This document shows, piece after piece, positions 1 to 7,708 of a DNA stretch of 64,000 bases. The position numbers and the translations under genes were made by a program. Under the pieces are notes generated by a model. The model saw only the letters and a program-made list of their open reading frames with translations. It searched no databases and was not told where the DNA came from. Source of the stretch: Streptomyces sp. SAT1 (GTDB lineage Bacteria > Actinomycetota > Actinomycetes > Streptomycetales > Streptomycetaceae); the NCBI RefSeq assembly GCF_001654495.1, contig NZ_CP015849.1, positions 806,001 through 870,000 of the forward strand, read 5' to 3'. Within the stretch, counting starts at the first letter, position 1, and every line of letters starts with the position of its first letter.

Positions 1-149
1 GGCCTGGCGGTCACCGGGCCCGGTGCGGCCTCGCGGGCGCGCCGACCCCGGCCGCCGCCGTCAGGCTCACACCCGGCCGGAGGGTGGCCGTCCGCAGGAC
101 GACCGCCCGCGCCGGGCCCGCGCCCCGCAGGCGGTGACCGCCGTGCCGG
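1..149. other. Left edge, no gene supported
   Basis: This GC-rich stretch lies beyond the stop codon of the SHOCT gene. One forward frame stays open from the window edge to a stop at 135-137 and could be the tail of a gene lying to the left. Its composition (Ala, Arg, Pro) is not convincing, and no start or family can be judged from so short a piece. Confidence 0.3.
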
Positions 150-473
150 TCACCGGGCCCCGGCCTTGTCGAGGCGGCCGAAGTGCTCCTCCAGCACGGA
201 CATCCGGCGCCAGTACTCCTCCTCGTCGATCTCGCCGGAGGCGAAGCGGCGGCCGAGCACGCCCAGCGGCGAGTCGCCCGCGGGCCGGGCGGCGGGCCCG
301 CGCCCCGATCCGGCCACCGGTCCGCGCCATGGCCCGATCCGGCCGCCGACCCCGGTCCGGCGCAGGACGGTGACCACGCCGCCGATCACAGCCGCCCAGA
401 TCAGCGGGAAGAGAAGGATCCACGGTCCGGGCCCGCCGCCCCAGTCCGCCATGGCCTGCATATGGGTCTGCAT
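150..473 (-). CDS. Small membrane protein with SHOCT domain
   Basis: The product has 107 residues. A single hydrophobic segment (about residues 16-37) is followed by a Gly/Arg/Pro linker and a C-terminal SHOCT domain (about residues 69-97, with the GEIDEEEYWRR signature). SHOCT domains are short helical modules, often at the C-terminus of small bacterial membrane or oligomerising proteins. The molecular role is unknown. The ATG at 473 is the first in frame and places the membrane segment at the N-terminus. It is transcribed away from the TetR gene at 825, so the 350 bp between them should hold its promoter. Confidence 0.8.
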   Translation of the reverse strand: MQTHMQAMADWGGGPGPWILLFPLIWAAVIGGVVTVLRRTGVGGRIGPWRGPVAGSGRGPAARPAGDSPLGVLGRRFASGEIDEEEYWRRMSVLEEHFGRLDKAGAR

Positions 474-610
474 CTGAGTTCATCTCCCTCGGAGGTTCTC
501 CCGTTCCGCCTCGACTCTGCCCTCAGAAGGGCCCCGGGTCGTCGTACGGCCAGCGGCAGTGTGCGTACCTCGCGGGGAGCACGGAACGGGGTACGGCGCG
601 GACGCGGGCC

Positions 611-632
611 GTATGTACCTTGTGGTACATAC
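611..632. promoter_or_regulatory. Perfect 9-bp inverted repeat (operator candidate)
   Basis: The arms GTATGTACC (611-619) and GGTACATAC (624-632) match perfectly across a 4-bp spacer. This is far more AT-rich than its surroundings. It lies about 140 bp upstream of the SHOCT gene and about 190 bp upstream of the TetR gene. The half-site GTATGTAC recurs at 808-815, so one regulator may bind both. The identity of that protein is inference; the TetR product encoded next door is the simplest candidate. Confidence 0.5.
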
Positions 633-797
633 CCTTCGTGCACAGGCGTCCACACCCCCGCGGTGTCGCCGCGGACCGGAGAAGGAGTCGCACCGGCCGG
701 AACGGACTCCTCCCGACCGGTGACGCTCCACTCCCCTGACATAGCCCGTCCGCTCCCCCGGTCCCCCGCTCCCGGTCCCCTTCCTGATCTTGGTTTT

Positions 798-815
798 GTA
801 ACTACTAGTATGTAC
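798..815. promoter_or_regulatory. Operator-like palindrome at the tetR start
   Basis: The 18-bp element GTAACTACTAGTATGTAC has a perfect TACTAGTA core (803-810) and outer GTA/TAC triplets. It ends 9 bp before the ATG at 825 and includes a -10-like TAGTAT (806-811). A repressor bound here would block transcription, so autoregulation by the TetR protein is the likely use. Confidence 0.55.
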
Positions 816-824
816 AGTGGCCGC

Positions 825-1400
825 ATGAGCACAGAGGAGCGACTGATCCGGTCCACGCGTGAGCTGCTGTGGGAGCGCGGATACGTCGGGACCAGCCCGC
901 GGGCGATCCTGGAGCGTGCGGGGGCCGGGCAGGGAAGCATGTACCACCACTTCAAGGGCAAGCCCGACCTCGCGCTGGCGGCGATCAGGCGCACCGCGGA
1001 GGAACTGCGCGCCGAGGTGGAGGCGGTGCTGACCGGGCCGGGGACGCCGTACGAGCGCATCGAGGGCTATCTGCGGCGCGAGCGGGACGTGCTGCGCGGC
1101 TGCCCGGTGGGGCGGCTGACGATGGATCCGGACATCGTCGCCAGCGACGAGCTGCGCGCACCGGTCGACGAGACGCTGGACGCCGTCCGGGAACGGCTCG
1201 CCGGGATCGTCGAGGAGGGCAAGGAGGAGGGGGAGTTCCCGGCCTCGCTCGACGGGGAGGAGACCGCCGCGGCGATCCTCGCGACGGTGCAGGGCGGATA
1301 CGTCCTGGCCCGCGCCTCCGGCTCCCCCGGCGCCTTCGACGCGGGGGTCCGCGGACTCCTCGCCCTGCTCGCCCCGCGCCGCCCCGCCGAGACGGCCTGA
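825..1400 (+). CDS. TetR/AcrR family transcriptional regulator
   Basis: The protein has 191 residues. The N-terminal helix-turn-helix covers about residues 5-50 and contains the usual AILERAGAGQGSMYHHFKGK turn. The rest is a TetR ligand-binding domain of the LmrA/YxaF-like type. The ATG at 825 was chosen because the HTH starts right after it; an in-frame ATG at 810 lies inside the palindrome and is less likely. The DUF4865 gene starts 14 bp after its stop, so it is the first gene of a TetR-DUF4865-phosphotriesterase-tautomerase unit. The palindrome over its own promoter suggests repression relieved by a small ligand, possibly a substrate of the downstream enzymes. Confidence 0.9.
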   Translation: MSTEERLIRSTRELLWERGYVGTSPRAILERAGAGQGSMYHHFKGKPDLALAAIRRTAEELRAEVEAVLTGPGTPYERIEGYLRRERDVLRGCPVGRLTMDPDIVASDELRAPVDETLDAVRERLAGIVEEGKEEGEFPASLDGEETAAAILATVQGGYVLARASGSPGAFDAGVRGLLALLAPRRPAETA

Positions 1401-1414
1401 GGAAGGATCTTCAC

Positions 1415-2026
1415 ATGCACGCGATGCAGTACGAGATGACCATGCCCGCCGACTACGACATGGCTGTCATCCGGGACCGGGTGGCTCGGCTCGGGCATCT
1501 GCTTGACGACTGGGGCGGGCTCGGTCTCAAGGCGTATCTGATGCGCGAACGCGGCGTGGACGGCTCGCCGGTCAACCAGTACGGGCCGTTCTATCTGTGG
1601 CACACCGTCGAGGGGATGAACTCCTTCCTGTTCGGCGGTCCCTTCCAGGGGCTGGTCGGCGACTTCGGCAGGCCGGTGGTGCGGCAGTGGACGGGGCTGG
1701 CGTACGAGGAGGGCCGGGCGGCGGACACGGCGGCCGGCTTCGCGGTGCGGCAGCGCACTCCGGTGCCCGAGGGGGTGGCACTGGCCGAGTTCGCCGAGGA
1801 GGCGGTGGACGGGACGCGGCGGTCGGCGGACCGGGACGGGGCGGTCCTCGCGGCGGCCGGGGTGGACACGAGCCGCTGGGAACTGGTGCGCTTCTCGCTC
1901 TGGTCGCGCCGGGAGGCCGCCGTCTCCGCGGCGTCCGCCGCGTCCGGTGGCGGCGGCGAGGTGTTCCAGGTCCTGCACCTGTCCCAGCCCGGACGCAAGG
2001 CGCTGACGCCCGGACGGCAGTGGTGA
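1415..2026 (+). CDS. DUF4865 family protein
   Basis: The protein has 203 residues and matches the DUF4865 family from recognisable stretches such as GLGLKAYLMRERG and NQYGPFYLWHT. The function of this family is not established. The ATG at 1415 has a good ribosome site (AGGAAGG, 1400-1406). It follows the TetR gene by 14 bp, and its stop overlaps the next start in a GTGA quartet, so it should be co-translated with the phosphotriesterase-like enzyme. Its place between a regulator and two enzymes suggests an enzyme or binding protein acting on the same small molecule. Confidence 0.8.
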   Translation: MHAMQYEMTMPADYDMAVIRDRVARLGHLLDDWGGLGLKAYLMRERGVDGSPVNQYGPFYLWHTVEGMNSFLFGGPFQGLVGDFGRPVVRQWTGLAYEEGRAADTAAGFAVRQRTPVPEGVALAEFAEEAVDGTRRSADRDGAVLAAAGVDTSRWELVRFSLWSRREAAVSAASAASGGGGEVFQVLHLSQPGRKALTPGRQW

Positions 2027-2943
2027 CCGCCGTCCACGCCGCCGTCCGCACCGTGCTCGGTGACATCCCTCCGGACAGGCTCGGGGTGACCGACGCACAC
2101 GATCACCTCTTCCTGCGCAGCCCCCTGCTGGCCGGGCAGGAACTGGACGACGTACCGGCGGCGCGGGCCGAACTGGGCGCGTTCCGCGCGGCGGGCGGGG
2201 AGGCCGTCGTGCAGTGGACGCCGTACGGGATGGGGCGCCGGGCCGCCGAACTGCCGGGCGCGTCCCGGGCGGCCGGCGTGCACGTGGTGTGCGCGACGGG
2301 ACTGCACCAGGCCGGCCACTACGCCGAGGAGACACTCGCCGCTCTGCGCGGCCGCCTCGCCGAGGTCTTCGTCGGCGAACTGACCGACGGCATCGGCACC
2401 TCGGGCGTCCGGGCCGGTCTCGTCAAGGTCGCCGGCGGCTTCCACGCCCTGGACGCGCACGCCCGCTGGACGATGACCGCCGCGGCCGAGGCCCATCACG
2501 CCACGGGCGCGCCGGTCGCCGTCCACCTGGAGCAGGGCACAGCCGCGCCGGACGTCCTGGAGCTGCTCTGCGGAACGCTGGAGGTGCCGCCCCACCGGGT
2601 GGTCCTCGGGCACCTCAACCGGTTCCCCGACCCGGTCCTGCACGTGCAGGCGGCGCGGACCGGCTGCTGGCTCGCCTTCGACGGCCCCTCCCGCGCCCAT
2701 CACGCCACCGACTGGCACATGCCCGAGGCCGTGCGGGCGCTGGCCGACGCGGGGTTCGGCGCACAACTGCTGCTCGGCGGCGACACCGTGACCGCGGGGG
2801 CCCGGTCGGTGAACGGCGGTCCCGGGATGCCGTACCTGTTGCGCCGCGTTCGCCCGCGCCTGGCGGCCGGTCTCGGCGAGGAGCTGACGGACCGCGTCCT
2901 GCGGGACAACCCCGCCAGAGCGTTCGCCGTCGAGTGGCCCTGA
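2023..2943 (+). CDS. Phosphotriesterase-family metal-dependent hydrolase
   Basis: The protein has 306 residues, close to the usual family size, and belongs to the amidohydrolase superfamily. All metal ligands expected for the phosphotriesterase fold are visible: the HxH pair H26/H28, the bridging lysine K135 in GLVKVAG, H168, H197 in LGHLNR, and D254 in GGDT. An active binuclear hydrolase is therefore likely. The substrate is unknown; relatives cleave lactones, phosphotriesters or amides. The GTG start at 2023 overlaps the DUF4865 stop by 4 bp (translational coupling). A tautomerase follows, which suggests ring opening or lactone hydrolysis followed by enol-keto conversion. Confidence 0.85.
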   Translation: MTAVHAAVRTVLGDIPPDRLGVTDAHDHLFLRSPLLAGQELDDVPAARAELGAFRAAGGEAVVQWTPYGMGRRAAELPGASRAAGVHVVCATGLHQAGHYAEETLAALRGRLAEVFVGELTDGIGTSGVRAGLVKVAGGFHALDAHARWTMTAAAEAHHATGAPVAVHLEQGTAAPDVLELLCGTLEVPPHRVVLGHLNRFPDPVLHVQAARTGCWLAFDGPSRAHHATDWHMPEAVRALADAGFGAQLLLGGDTVTAGARSVNGGPGMPYLLRRVRPRLAAGLGEELTDRVLRDNPARAFAVEWP

Positions 2944-2957
2944 CCGCGGGCCCTGCC

Positions 2958-3005
2958 CAGCACGGCGCAGCACAGCACGGCCCAGCGCAGCACAGCACAG
3001 CACGA
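2958..3005. repeat. CAGCA-rich tract between operon genes
   Basis: A degenerate run of CAGCA and CAGCACGGC units fills the gap between the phosphotriesterase-like gene and the tautomerase gene. It is not coding. Slippage could vary its length and so the spacing within the operon, but no function can be read from it. Confidence 0.6.
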
Positions 3006-3060
3006 CAGAGCACGCACGACAGAACACAGGGAACACCAGGACACGAGAGGAGCCCCGGCC

Positions 3061-3447
3061 GTGCCCTTCGTCCGGATCGACGCCATGGACACCGGCCCCG
3101 GCCGGCTGGACGCGCTCGGCCGTGCCGTGCACGAGGCCCTGGTCGAGACGCTCGGCATCCCGCCCGACGACCACCTCCAGATACTGACCGCCCACGACGG
3201 CGCGCGCGGCACCCTCCGGCACGGGGACTGCCTGGGAATCCGCCGGGACGAGGGCATCGTCTACGTGGCGGTCACCCTGCGCGCGGGCCGGAGCGACGGG
3301 CGCAAGCGGGCGCTGTACGCGCGCATCGCCGAACTCGCCCACGCGTACGCCGGTACGGAGCCCCGCAACGTCTTCGTCACCCTCACCGAGAACGGCCCGG
3401 CCGACTGGTCGCTGGGCCATGGTGAGGCGCAGTACGTCGGCTCCTGA
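3061..3447 (+). CDS. Tautomerase family protein
   Basis: The protein has 128 residues. It starts Met-Pro-Phe-Val, so removal of Met would expose the catalytic Pro1 of the tautomerase superfamily (4-oxalocrotonate tautomerase / malonate-semialdehyde decarboxylase type). At about 128 residues it fits the long-chain (MSAD- or cis-CaaD-like) group, which carries two beta-alpha-beta units in one chain. The GTG at 3061 is preceded by GAGAGGAG (3045-3052). It is the last gene of the TetR-DUF4865-hydrolase unit. The reaction is probably keto-enol tautomerisation or hydration/decarboxylation of the hydrolase product; the substrate is unknown. Confidence 0.85.
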   Translation: MPFVRIDAMDTGPGRLDALGRAVHEALVETLGIPPDDHLQILTAHDGARGTLRHGDCLGIRRDEGIVYVAVTLRAGRSDGRKRALYARIAELAHAYAGTEPRNVFVTLTENGPADWSLGHGEAQYVGS

Positions 3448-3474
3448 CCGGGTGCCGAGGGTGCCGTCGGCCGG

Positions 3475-4713
3475 TCAGGTGAGGGCCCCGAGCGGGTCGT
3501 CCAGGACCGGCTGCCAGGCGAGTTCGGCCGCGCCGACCAGGCTGTTGTGGCTCAGCGTGCAGGGCAGGATGGGCACGCCGCCGCTCTGCCCCCACAGGCT
3601 GCGGTCCGCGACGACCGCGCGCAGCCGTCCGGGATCGGCGTCGAGCAGGGCGCGGTGCAGCCCGCCGAGGATGATCCGGTCCGGGTTGAGGATGTTCACC
3701 AGGCCCGCGAGTCCGAGGCCGAGCCGGTCGATGAGGGCCTCGGTGGCGGCGCGGACGGCCGGGTCGTCGTAGCGGCCGCGGATCAGGTCCTCGGCCTGCT
3801 TCAGCAGGGACACCTCGGGACCGGGCGCCCGGCCCGCGGCGGTGAGGAAGGCCAGCGGGTCGGCCTCCACGTCCAGGCAGCCGCGGCCGCCGCAGTGGCA
3901 GGGCCGGCCCTCGGGGTTGACCGTGAGGTGGCCGACCTCCAGCGCCAGCCCCGAACTGCCGGTGTGCAGCCGCCCGTCCAGGACCAGCGCGCCGCCCACG
4001 CCCCGGTGTCCGGTGGCCACGCACAGCAGGTCCCGGGCGCCGCGTCCGGCGCCGTGCCGGTGCTCGGCGAGCGCGGCGAGGTTGACGTCGTTCGCGGCGA
4101 AGGCCGGTCGGGTGATCCCGGCCGCGCGCACGCACTCGGCGAAGATCCGCCGCACGGGCGCGCCCGCGGGCCAGGCGAGGTGCAGCGGGTTGAGGGCCAG
4201 GCCGTCCGGTTCGGCGACGGCGGAGGGTACGGCGAGACCGGCGCCGACGCAGCGGCGCCCGGTGCTGCGCAGCAGTTCGGCGCCCGCCTCCACAACCGAG
4301 CCGAGCACCTTGGCCGGGTCGGCGTCGACGGTCTCGCAGCCCGGTGCGGTCGCGACGATCCGGCCGCCGAGACCGACCAGGGCGGCGCGGAACCCGTCGG
4401 CGTGCACCTGCGCGGCCAGGGCGACGGGGCCGTCCTCGGCGACCGCGAGCCGGTGCGAGGGGCGGCCCTGCGATCCGGCCGCCGCGCCCGGCCGCGCGTC
4501 CACCCTGATCAGGCCCAGCGCCTCCAGCTCGGCGGCCACCGCGCCCGCGGTCGCGCGGGTCACCCCGAGTTCGGCGGTGAGCACGGCGCGGGTGGGGGCG
4601 CGTCCGGTGTGCACCAGCTCCAGCGCGGGTCCGAGCGCGCCGCGCCCCCGGTCAAGCCGCGTCCTCGAGGTGGTCCCTTCCCCCGCCGCCCGGGGGTCCG
4701 CCTTGCCGCTCAT
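3475..4713 (-). CDS. ROK family transcriptional regulator
   Basis: The protein has 412 residues. An N-terminal winged helix (about residues 25-90, with ELGVTRATAGAVAAELEALGLI) is fused to a ROK sugar-kinase-like domain. The ROK zinc motif is present as CHCGGRGC near residue 270. NagC/XylR-type ROK regulators bind sugars through the kinase-like half. No sugar transporter or catabolic genes sit beside it, so the target is unclear. It converges with the tautomerase gene (27 bp between stops). The ATG at 4713 gives the normal family length. Confidence 0.88.
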   Translation of the reverse strand: MSGKADPRAAGEGTTSRTRLDRGRGALGPALELVHTGRAPTRAVLTAELGVTRATAGAVAAELEALGLIRVDARPGAAAGSQGRPSHRLAVAEDGPVALAAQVHADGFRAALVGLGGRIVATAPGCETVDADPAKVLGSVVEAGAELLRSTGRRCVGAGLAVPSAVAEPDGLALNPLHLAWPAGAPVRRIFAECVRAAGITRPAFAANDVNLAALAEHRHGAGRGARDLLCVATGHRGVGGALVLDGRLHTGSSGLALEVGHLTVNPEGRPCHCGGRGCLDVEADPLAFLTAAGRAPGPEVSLLKQAEDLIRGRYDDPAVRAATEALIDRLGLGLAGLVNILNPDRIILGGLHRALLDADPGRLRAVVADRSLWGQSGGVPILPCTLSHNSLVGAAELAWQPVLDDPLGALT

Positions 4714-4796
4714 GAGGGCGAGTCTCCCATGATCCGTGCGGGCGCCGGCCTGCCGCCCGCGCGGGGTCGCGGCCCGGCGGCCGGGTGGGGCCCGGC

Positions 4797-5447
4797 CTAC
4801 CGCCCGCTCACCCGGAGGGTGATGTTCAGCCGCCCGTCCAGGCCCGACTCGGGCGGCGCGGTGCCCGGGTGGACCCGGGGTACGCCGTGGTACGCGAGCC
4901 GGGCCGGGCCGCCGAAGACGAACAGGTCGCCGCTGCGCAGTTCCACGTCCGTGTACGGGCGGGCGCGGGTGGCGGTGTTGCCGAAGCGGAACACACAGGT
5001 GTCGCCGAGGCTCAGGGACACGACGGGCGCGGTGGAGTGCTCGTCGCTGTCGCGGTGCATGCCCATGCGGGCGTCGGCGTCGTAGAAGTTGATGAGCGCG
5101 ATGTCGTACGCGGCCCCGGCGGCGGCCTCCGCGCCGAGCGCCCGGGTCACCGCCTCCCGGCCCAGTGCGCCCAGCCAGTCCGGGAACGGTTTGACGGGGG
5201 CGCCGTCGCCGTCGACGGCGGTGGGGGCGTAGCCGTACGGGTACCAGTGCAGGCCGAGGCAGACCTGCCGGGCGGACATGGCGTGGCCGCCGGGGGTGCG
5301 CACCCTGCGCAGTCCGGCCGGCGGGCGGGCCCACTCCCGGCAGGCGGTGAGCAGGTCGCGCTGGCGGGCCGCGTCCAGCCAGTCCGGTATGTGCACGGCG
5401 CCCGGCGCGATCTCTCTGCGGGAGCGCGGGAACAGCTCGGCGTCCAT
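4797..5447 (-). CDS. alkB: AlkB-type Fe(II)/2-oxoglutarate dioxygenase
   Basis: The protein has 216 residues and is homologous to AlkB, which oxidatively removes methyl groups from 1-methyladenine and 3-methylcytosine in DNA or RNA. The iron ligands H131, D133 and H187 and the 2-oxoglutarate motif RxNxTxR (R206-R212) are all present, so it should be active. The ATG at 5447 fits the family N-terminus. The gene lies back to back with the rRNA methyltransferase gene rlmG, sharing the 110-bp region between them. No Ada-like regulator is adjacent. Confidence 0.92.
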   Translation of the reverse strand: MDAELFPRSRREIAPGAVHIPDWLDAARQRDLLTACREWARPPAGLRRVRTPGGHAMSARQVCLGLHWYPYGYAPTAVDGDGAPVKPFPDWLGALGREAVTRALGAEAAAGAAYDIALINFYDADARMGMHRDSDEHSTAPVVSLSLGDTCVFRFGNTATRARPYTDVELRSGDLFVFGGPARLAYHGVPRVHPGTAPPESGLDGRLNITLRVSGR

Positions 5448-5557
5448 GGTCCCATCCTGCCCCCGGCGAAGGTGCGCCGCGGAGCGGGCGGGTCCCGGCG
5501 CCGCGGGACGGCCGGACCGGACGGCGATTTGACGCCAGGGCCTAGCCTGGACGGACG

Positions 5558-6703
5558 ATGAACGACCGTATGACGACTCCCTGGGGCGAGCTGACGCTGG
5601 CCCGCCACCCCGAGGACCCCCGCGACCGGCTGCGTGCCTGGGACGCCTCCGACGAGTATCTGCTGCGGCACCTCGCCGAGCGGACACCCGGCCCGTCCGG
5701 GACGGTGGTGGTGCTCGGTGACCGGTGGGGCGCGCTGGCCACGGCGCTCGCGGCGCACCGGCCGGTGCAGATCACCGACTCGTTCCTCGGGCAGGAAGCG
5801 ACCCGCCGCAACCTCGCCCGCAACGGCGTGGAGACGGGTGCGGTCCGGCTGCTGACCACCCAGGACGCGCCGCCCGAGCGGATCGACGTCCTGCTGGTGC
5901 GGGTGCCCAAGAGCCTCGCCCTGCTGGAGGACCAGCTGCTGCGGCTGGCGCCCTCGGTGCACGCGGACACGGTCGTCGTCGGCACCGGCATGGTCAAGGA
6001 GATCCACACCTCGACGCTGGCGCTGTTCGAGCGGGTGCTCGGGCCCACCCGGACCTCGCTGGCCGAGCGCAAGGCGCGGCTGATCCTGTGCACCCCGGAC
6101 CCGGCCCTGGAGCGGCCCGCGAACCCGTGGCCGTACGCGTACGCGCTGCCGGAGGGGACGGGCGCGGTGGCGGGGCGGCGGGTCGTGAACCACGCGGGGG
6201 TGTTCTGCGCGGACCGGCTGGACATCGGCACCCGCTTCCTCCTGGAGCACCTGCCGGACGGGCGGGGCGCACAGCGGGTGGTGGACCTGGGCTGCGGCAA
6301 CGGCGTGGTGGGGACGGCGCTGGCGCTGGCGAACCCGCAGGCGGAGGTGCTGTTCACGGACGAGTCGTTCCAGGCGGTGGCCTCGGCGGAGGCGACGTAC
6401 CGGGCGAACGGCGTGCCGGGGCACGCCGAGTTCCGGGTCGGGGACGGCCTGGACGGGGTGCCGTCGGGCAGCGTGGACCTGGTGCTGAACAATCCGCCGT
6501 TCCACTCGCACCAGGCGACGACGGACGCGACGGCGTGGCGGATGTTCACCGGGGCGCGGCGGGCGCTGCGCCCCGGTGGTGCGCTGTGGGTGGTCGGCAA
6601 CCGGCACCTGGGCCACCACGTGAAGCTGCGCCGGCTGTTCGGGAACTGCCGGCTGGTGGCCGGCAACCCGAAGTTCGTGGTGCTGTCCGCCGTCAGGCGG
6701 TAG
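5558..6703 (+). CDS. rlmG: RlmG-like 23S rRNA (guanine-N2) methyltransferase
   Basis: The protein has 381 residues, close to E. coli RlmG (m2G1835 of 23S rRNA). The N-terminal half is a degenerate methyltransferase-like domain and the C-terminal half the catalytic Rossmann domain, with VVDLGCGNGVVG (SAM binding) and the NNPPFH motif of N2-guanine methyltransferases. A -10-like TAGCCT (5543-5548) lies 9 bp before the ATG and no ribosome site is seen, so the mRNA may be leaderless. Its 3' end overlaps the convergent aldolase gene by 11 bp. An RsmC-type 16S target cannot be excluded. Confidence 0.85.
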   Translation: MNDRMTTPWGELTLARHPEDPRDRLRAWDASDEYLLRHLAERTPGPSGTVVVLGDRWGALATALAAHRPVQITDSFLGQEATRRNLARNGVETGAVRLLTTQDAPPERIDVLLVRVPKSLALLEDQLLRLAPSVHADTVVVGTGMVKEIHTSTLALFERVLGPTRTSLAERKARLILCTPDPALERPANPWPYAYALPEGTGAVAGRRVVNHAGVFCADRLDIGTRFLLEHLPDGRGAQRVVDLGCGNGVVGTALALANPQAEVLFTDESFQAVASAEATYRANGVPGHAEFRVGDGLDGVPSGSVDLVLNNPPFHSHQATTDATAWRMFTGARRALRPGGALWVVGNRHLGHHVKLRRLFGNCRLVAGNPKFVVLSAVRR

Positions 6704-7565
6704 GCGCGGCGGCGGGGGCGCCGATCACGCGGATGAGCCGTTCCACCTCCTGTGCCATCGCCTCGCGGCCGACGCCGAGGTACTTGCGGGAGTCGACCGC
6801 CTCGGGGTGCGCGGTGAGGTGGGCGCGGATCGCGTCGGTCATGGCGATGTTCAGGGCGGTGCCGACGTTGACCTTGGCGAGGCCGCCGGCGACGGCCGCC
6901 GTCAGTTCGGCGTCGGGCACGCCGGAGGAGCCGTGCAGGACGAGCGGTACGTCCAGCGCGTCGGCCAGCCGCTTGACGAGGTCGTGGTCGAGGGCGGCGG
7001 TGCGCTCGGTCATGGCGTGCGAGTTGCCGATGGCCACGGCCAGGGCGTCCACCCCGGAGTCGGCGACGAAGGCGTGCGCCTCGCCGGGGTCGGTGCGGGC
7101 GCCGGGCGCGTGGGCGTCCAGCGGCGGCTTGCCGTCCTTGCCGCCGACCTGGCCCAGCTCGGCCTCGATCCACAGGCCCTGGGCGTGCGCCCATTCGGCG
7201 GCGGCCCGGGTGGCGGCGAGGTTCTCCGCGTAGGGCAGCCGGGCGGCGTCGTACATCACGGAGCTGAAGCCCGCGTCGGCCGCCTGCCGCAGCAGGTCGT
7301 CGCTCTGCACATGGTCGAGGTGCAGCGCGACGGGTACGGCGGCCTGTTCGGCGGCGGCGGTGGCGGCGCGGGCGAGCGGCAGCAGCCGTCCGTGGCGGAA
7401 CCTGACCGCGTTCTCGCTGACCTGGAGGAGGACGGGCGTGCCGGCCGCCTCGGCGCCGGCGACGACGGCCTCGATGTGTTCCAGGGTGATGACGTTGAAG
7501 GCGACGACGGCGGAGCGCGCGGCGGCGGCGCTGCCGACCAGCTCACCGGTGGCTGCAAGCGGCAC
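6693..7565 (-). CDS. Class II fructose/tagatose-bisphosphate aldolase family protein
   Basis: The protein has 290 residues with the class II aldolase barrel. Visible motifs are VAFNVITLEHIEA near the N-terminus, LHLDHVQ (catalytic Asp and metal His), the EAELGQVGGKDG loop, and LHGSSG (metal His). It resembles GatY/KbaY, which cleave tagatose-1,6-bisphosphate to two triose phosphates. With the SIS-domain gene upstream and a divergent DeoR regulator it forms an AgaS/KbaY-type sugar-phosphate module. The GNSHAM site departs from the GTxHG of FBA enzymes, so the true sugar is uncertain. Its stop overlaps rlmG by 11 bp. Confidence 0.85.
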   Translation of the reverse strand: MPLAATGELVGSAAAARSAVVAFNVITLEHIEAVVAGAEAAGTPVLLQVSENAVRFRHGRLLPLARAATAAAEQAAVPVALHLDHVQSDDLLRQAADAGFSSVMYDAARLPYAENLAATRAAAEWAHAQGLWIEAELGQVGGKDGKPPLDAHAPGARTDPGEAHAFVADSGVDALAVAIGNSHAMTERTAALDHDLVKRLADALDVPLVLHGSSGVPDAELTAAVAGGLAKVNVGTALNIAMTDAIRAHLTAHPEAVDSRKYLGVGREAMAQEVERLIRVIGAPAAAPTA

Positions 7566-7670
7566 GGCCTGTTCCTTTCGGGGGCGGAGCGGGGGTGGGC
7601 CGACCGGTCCGACCCGGTCTGACCTGTTCTGAAGCGGTCGGATCCGGTCGGACCGGATCGGATGAGGTCG

Positions 7671-7708
7671 GGCCGGATCGGGTGCGGTCGGCCGGATCGG
7701 GTGCGGTC
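7671..7708. repeat. Two perfect 19-bp tandem repeats
   Basis: The unit GGCCGGATCGGGTGCGGTC occurs at 7671-7689 and again at 7690-7708, the second copy reaching into the stop codon of the SIS gene. Degenerate CGGTC/CCGGT words continue from about 7600. It fills the gap between the SIS and aldolase genes. Confidence 0.75.

Larger units (their letters stand above)
474..824. other. Divergent intergenic region
   Basis: The 351 bp between the SHOCT gene and the TetR gene contain no convincing coding frame. It holds two dyad symmetries that share the sequence GTATGTAC, at 611-632 and 798-815, and locally AT-rich sequence just before 825, as expected for promoters of the two divergent genes. Confidence 0.6.
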
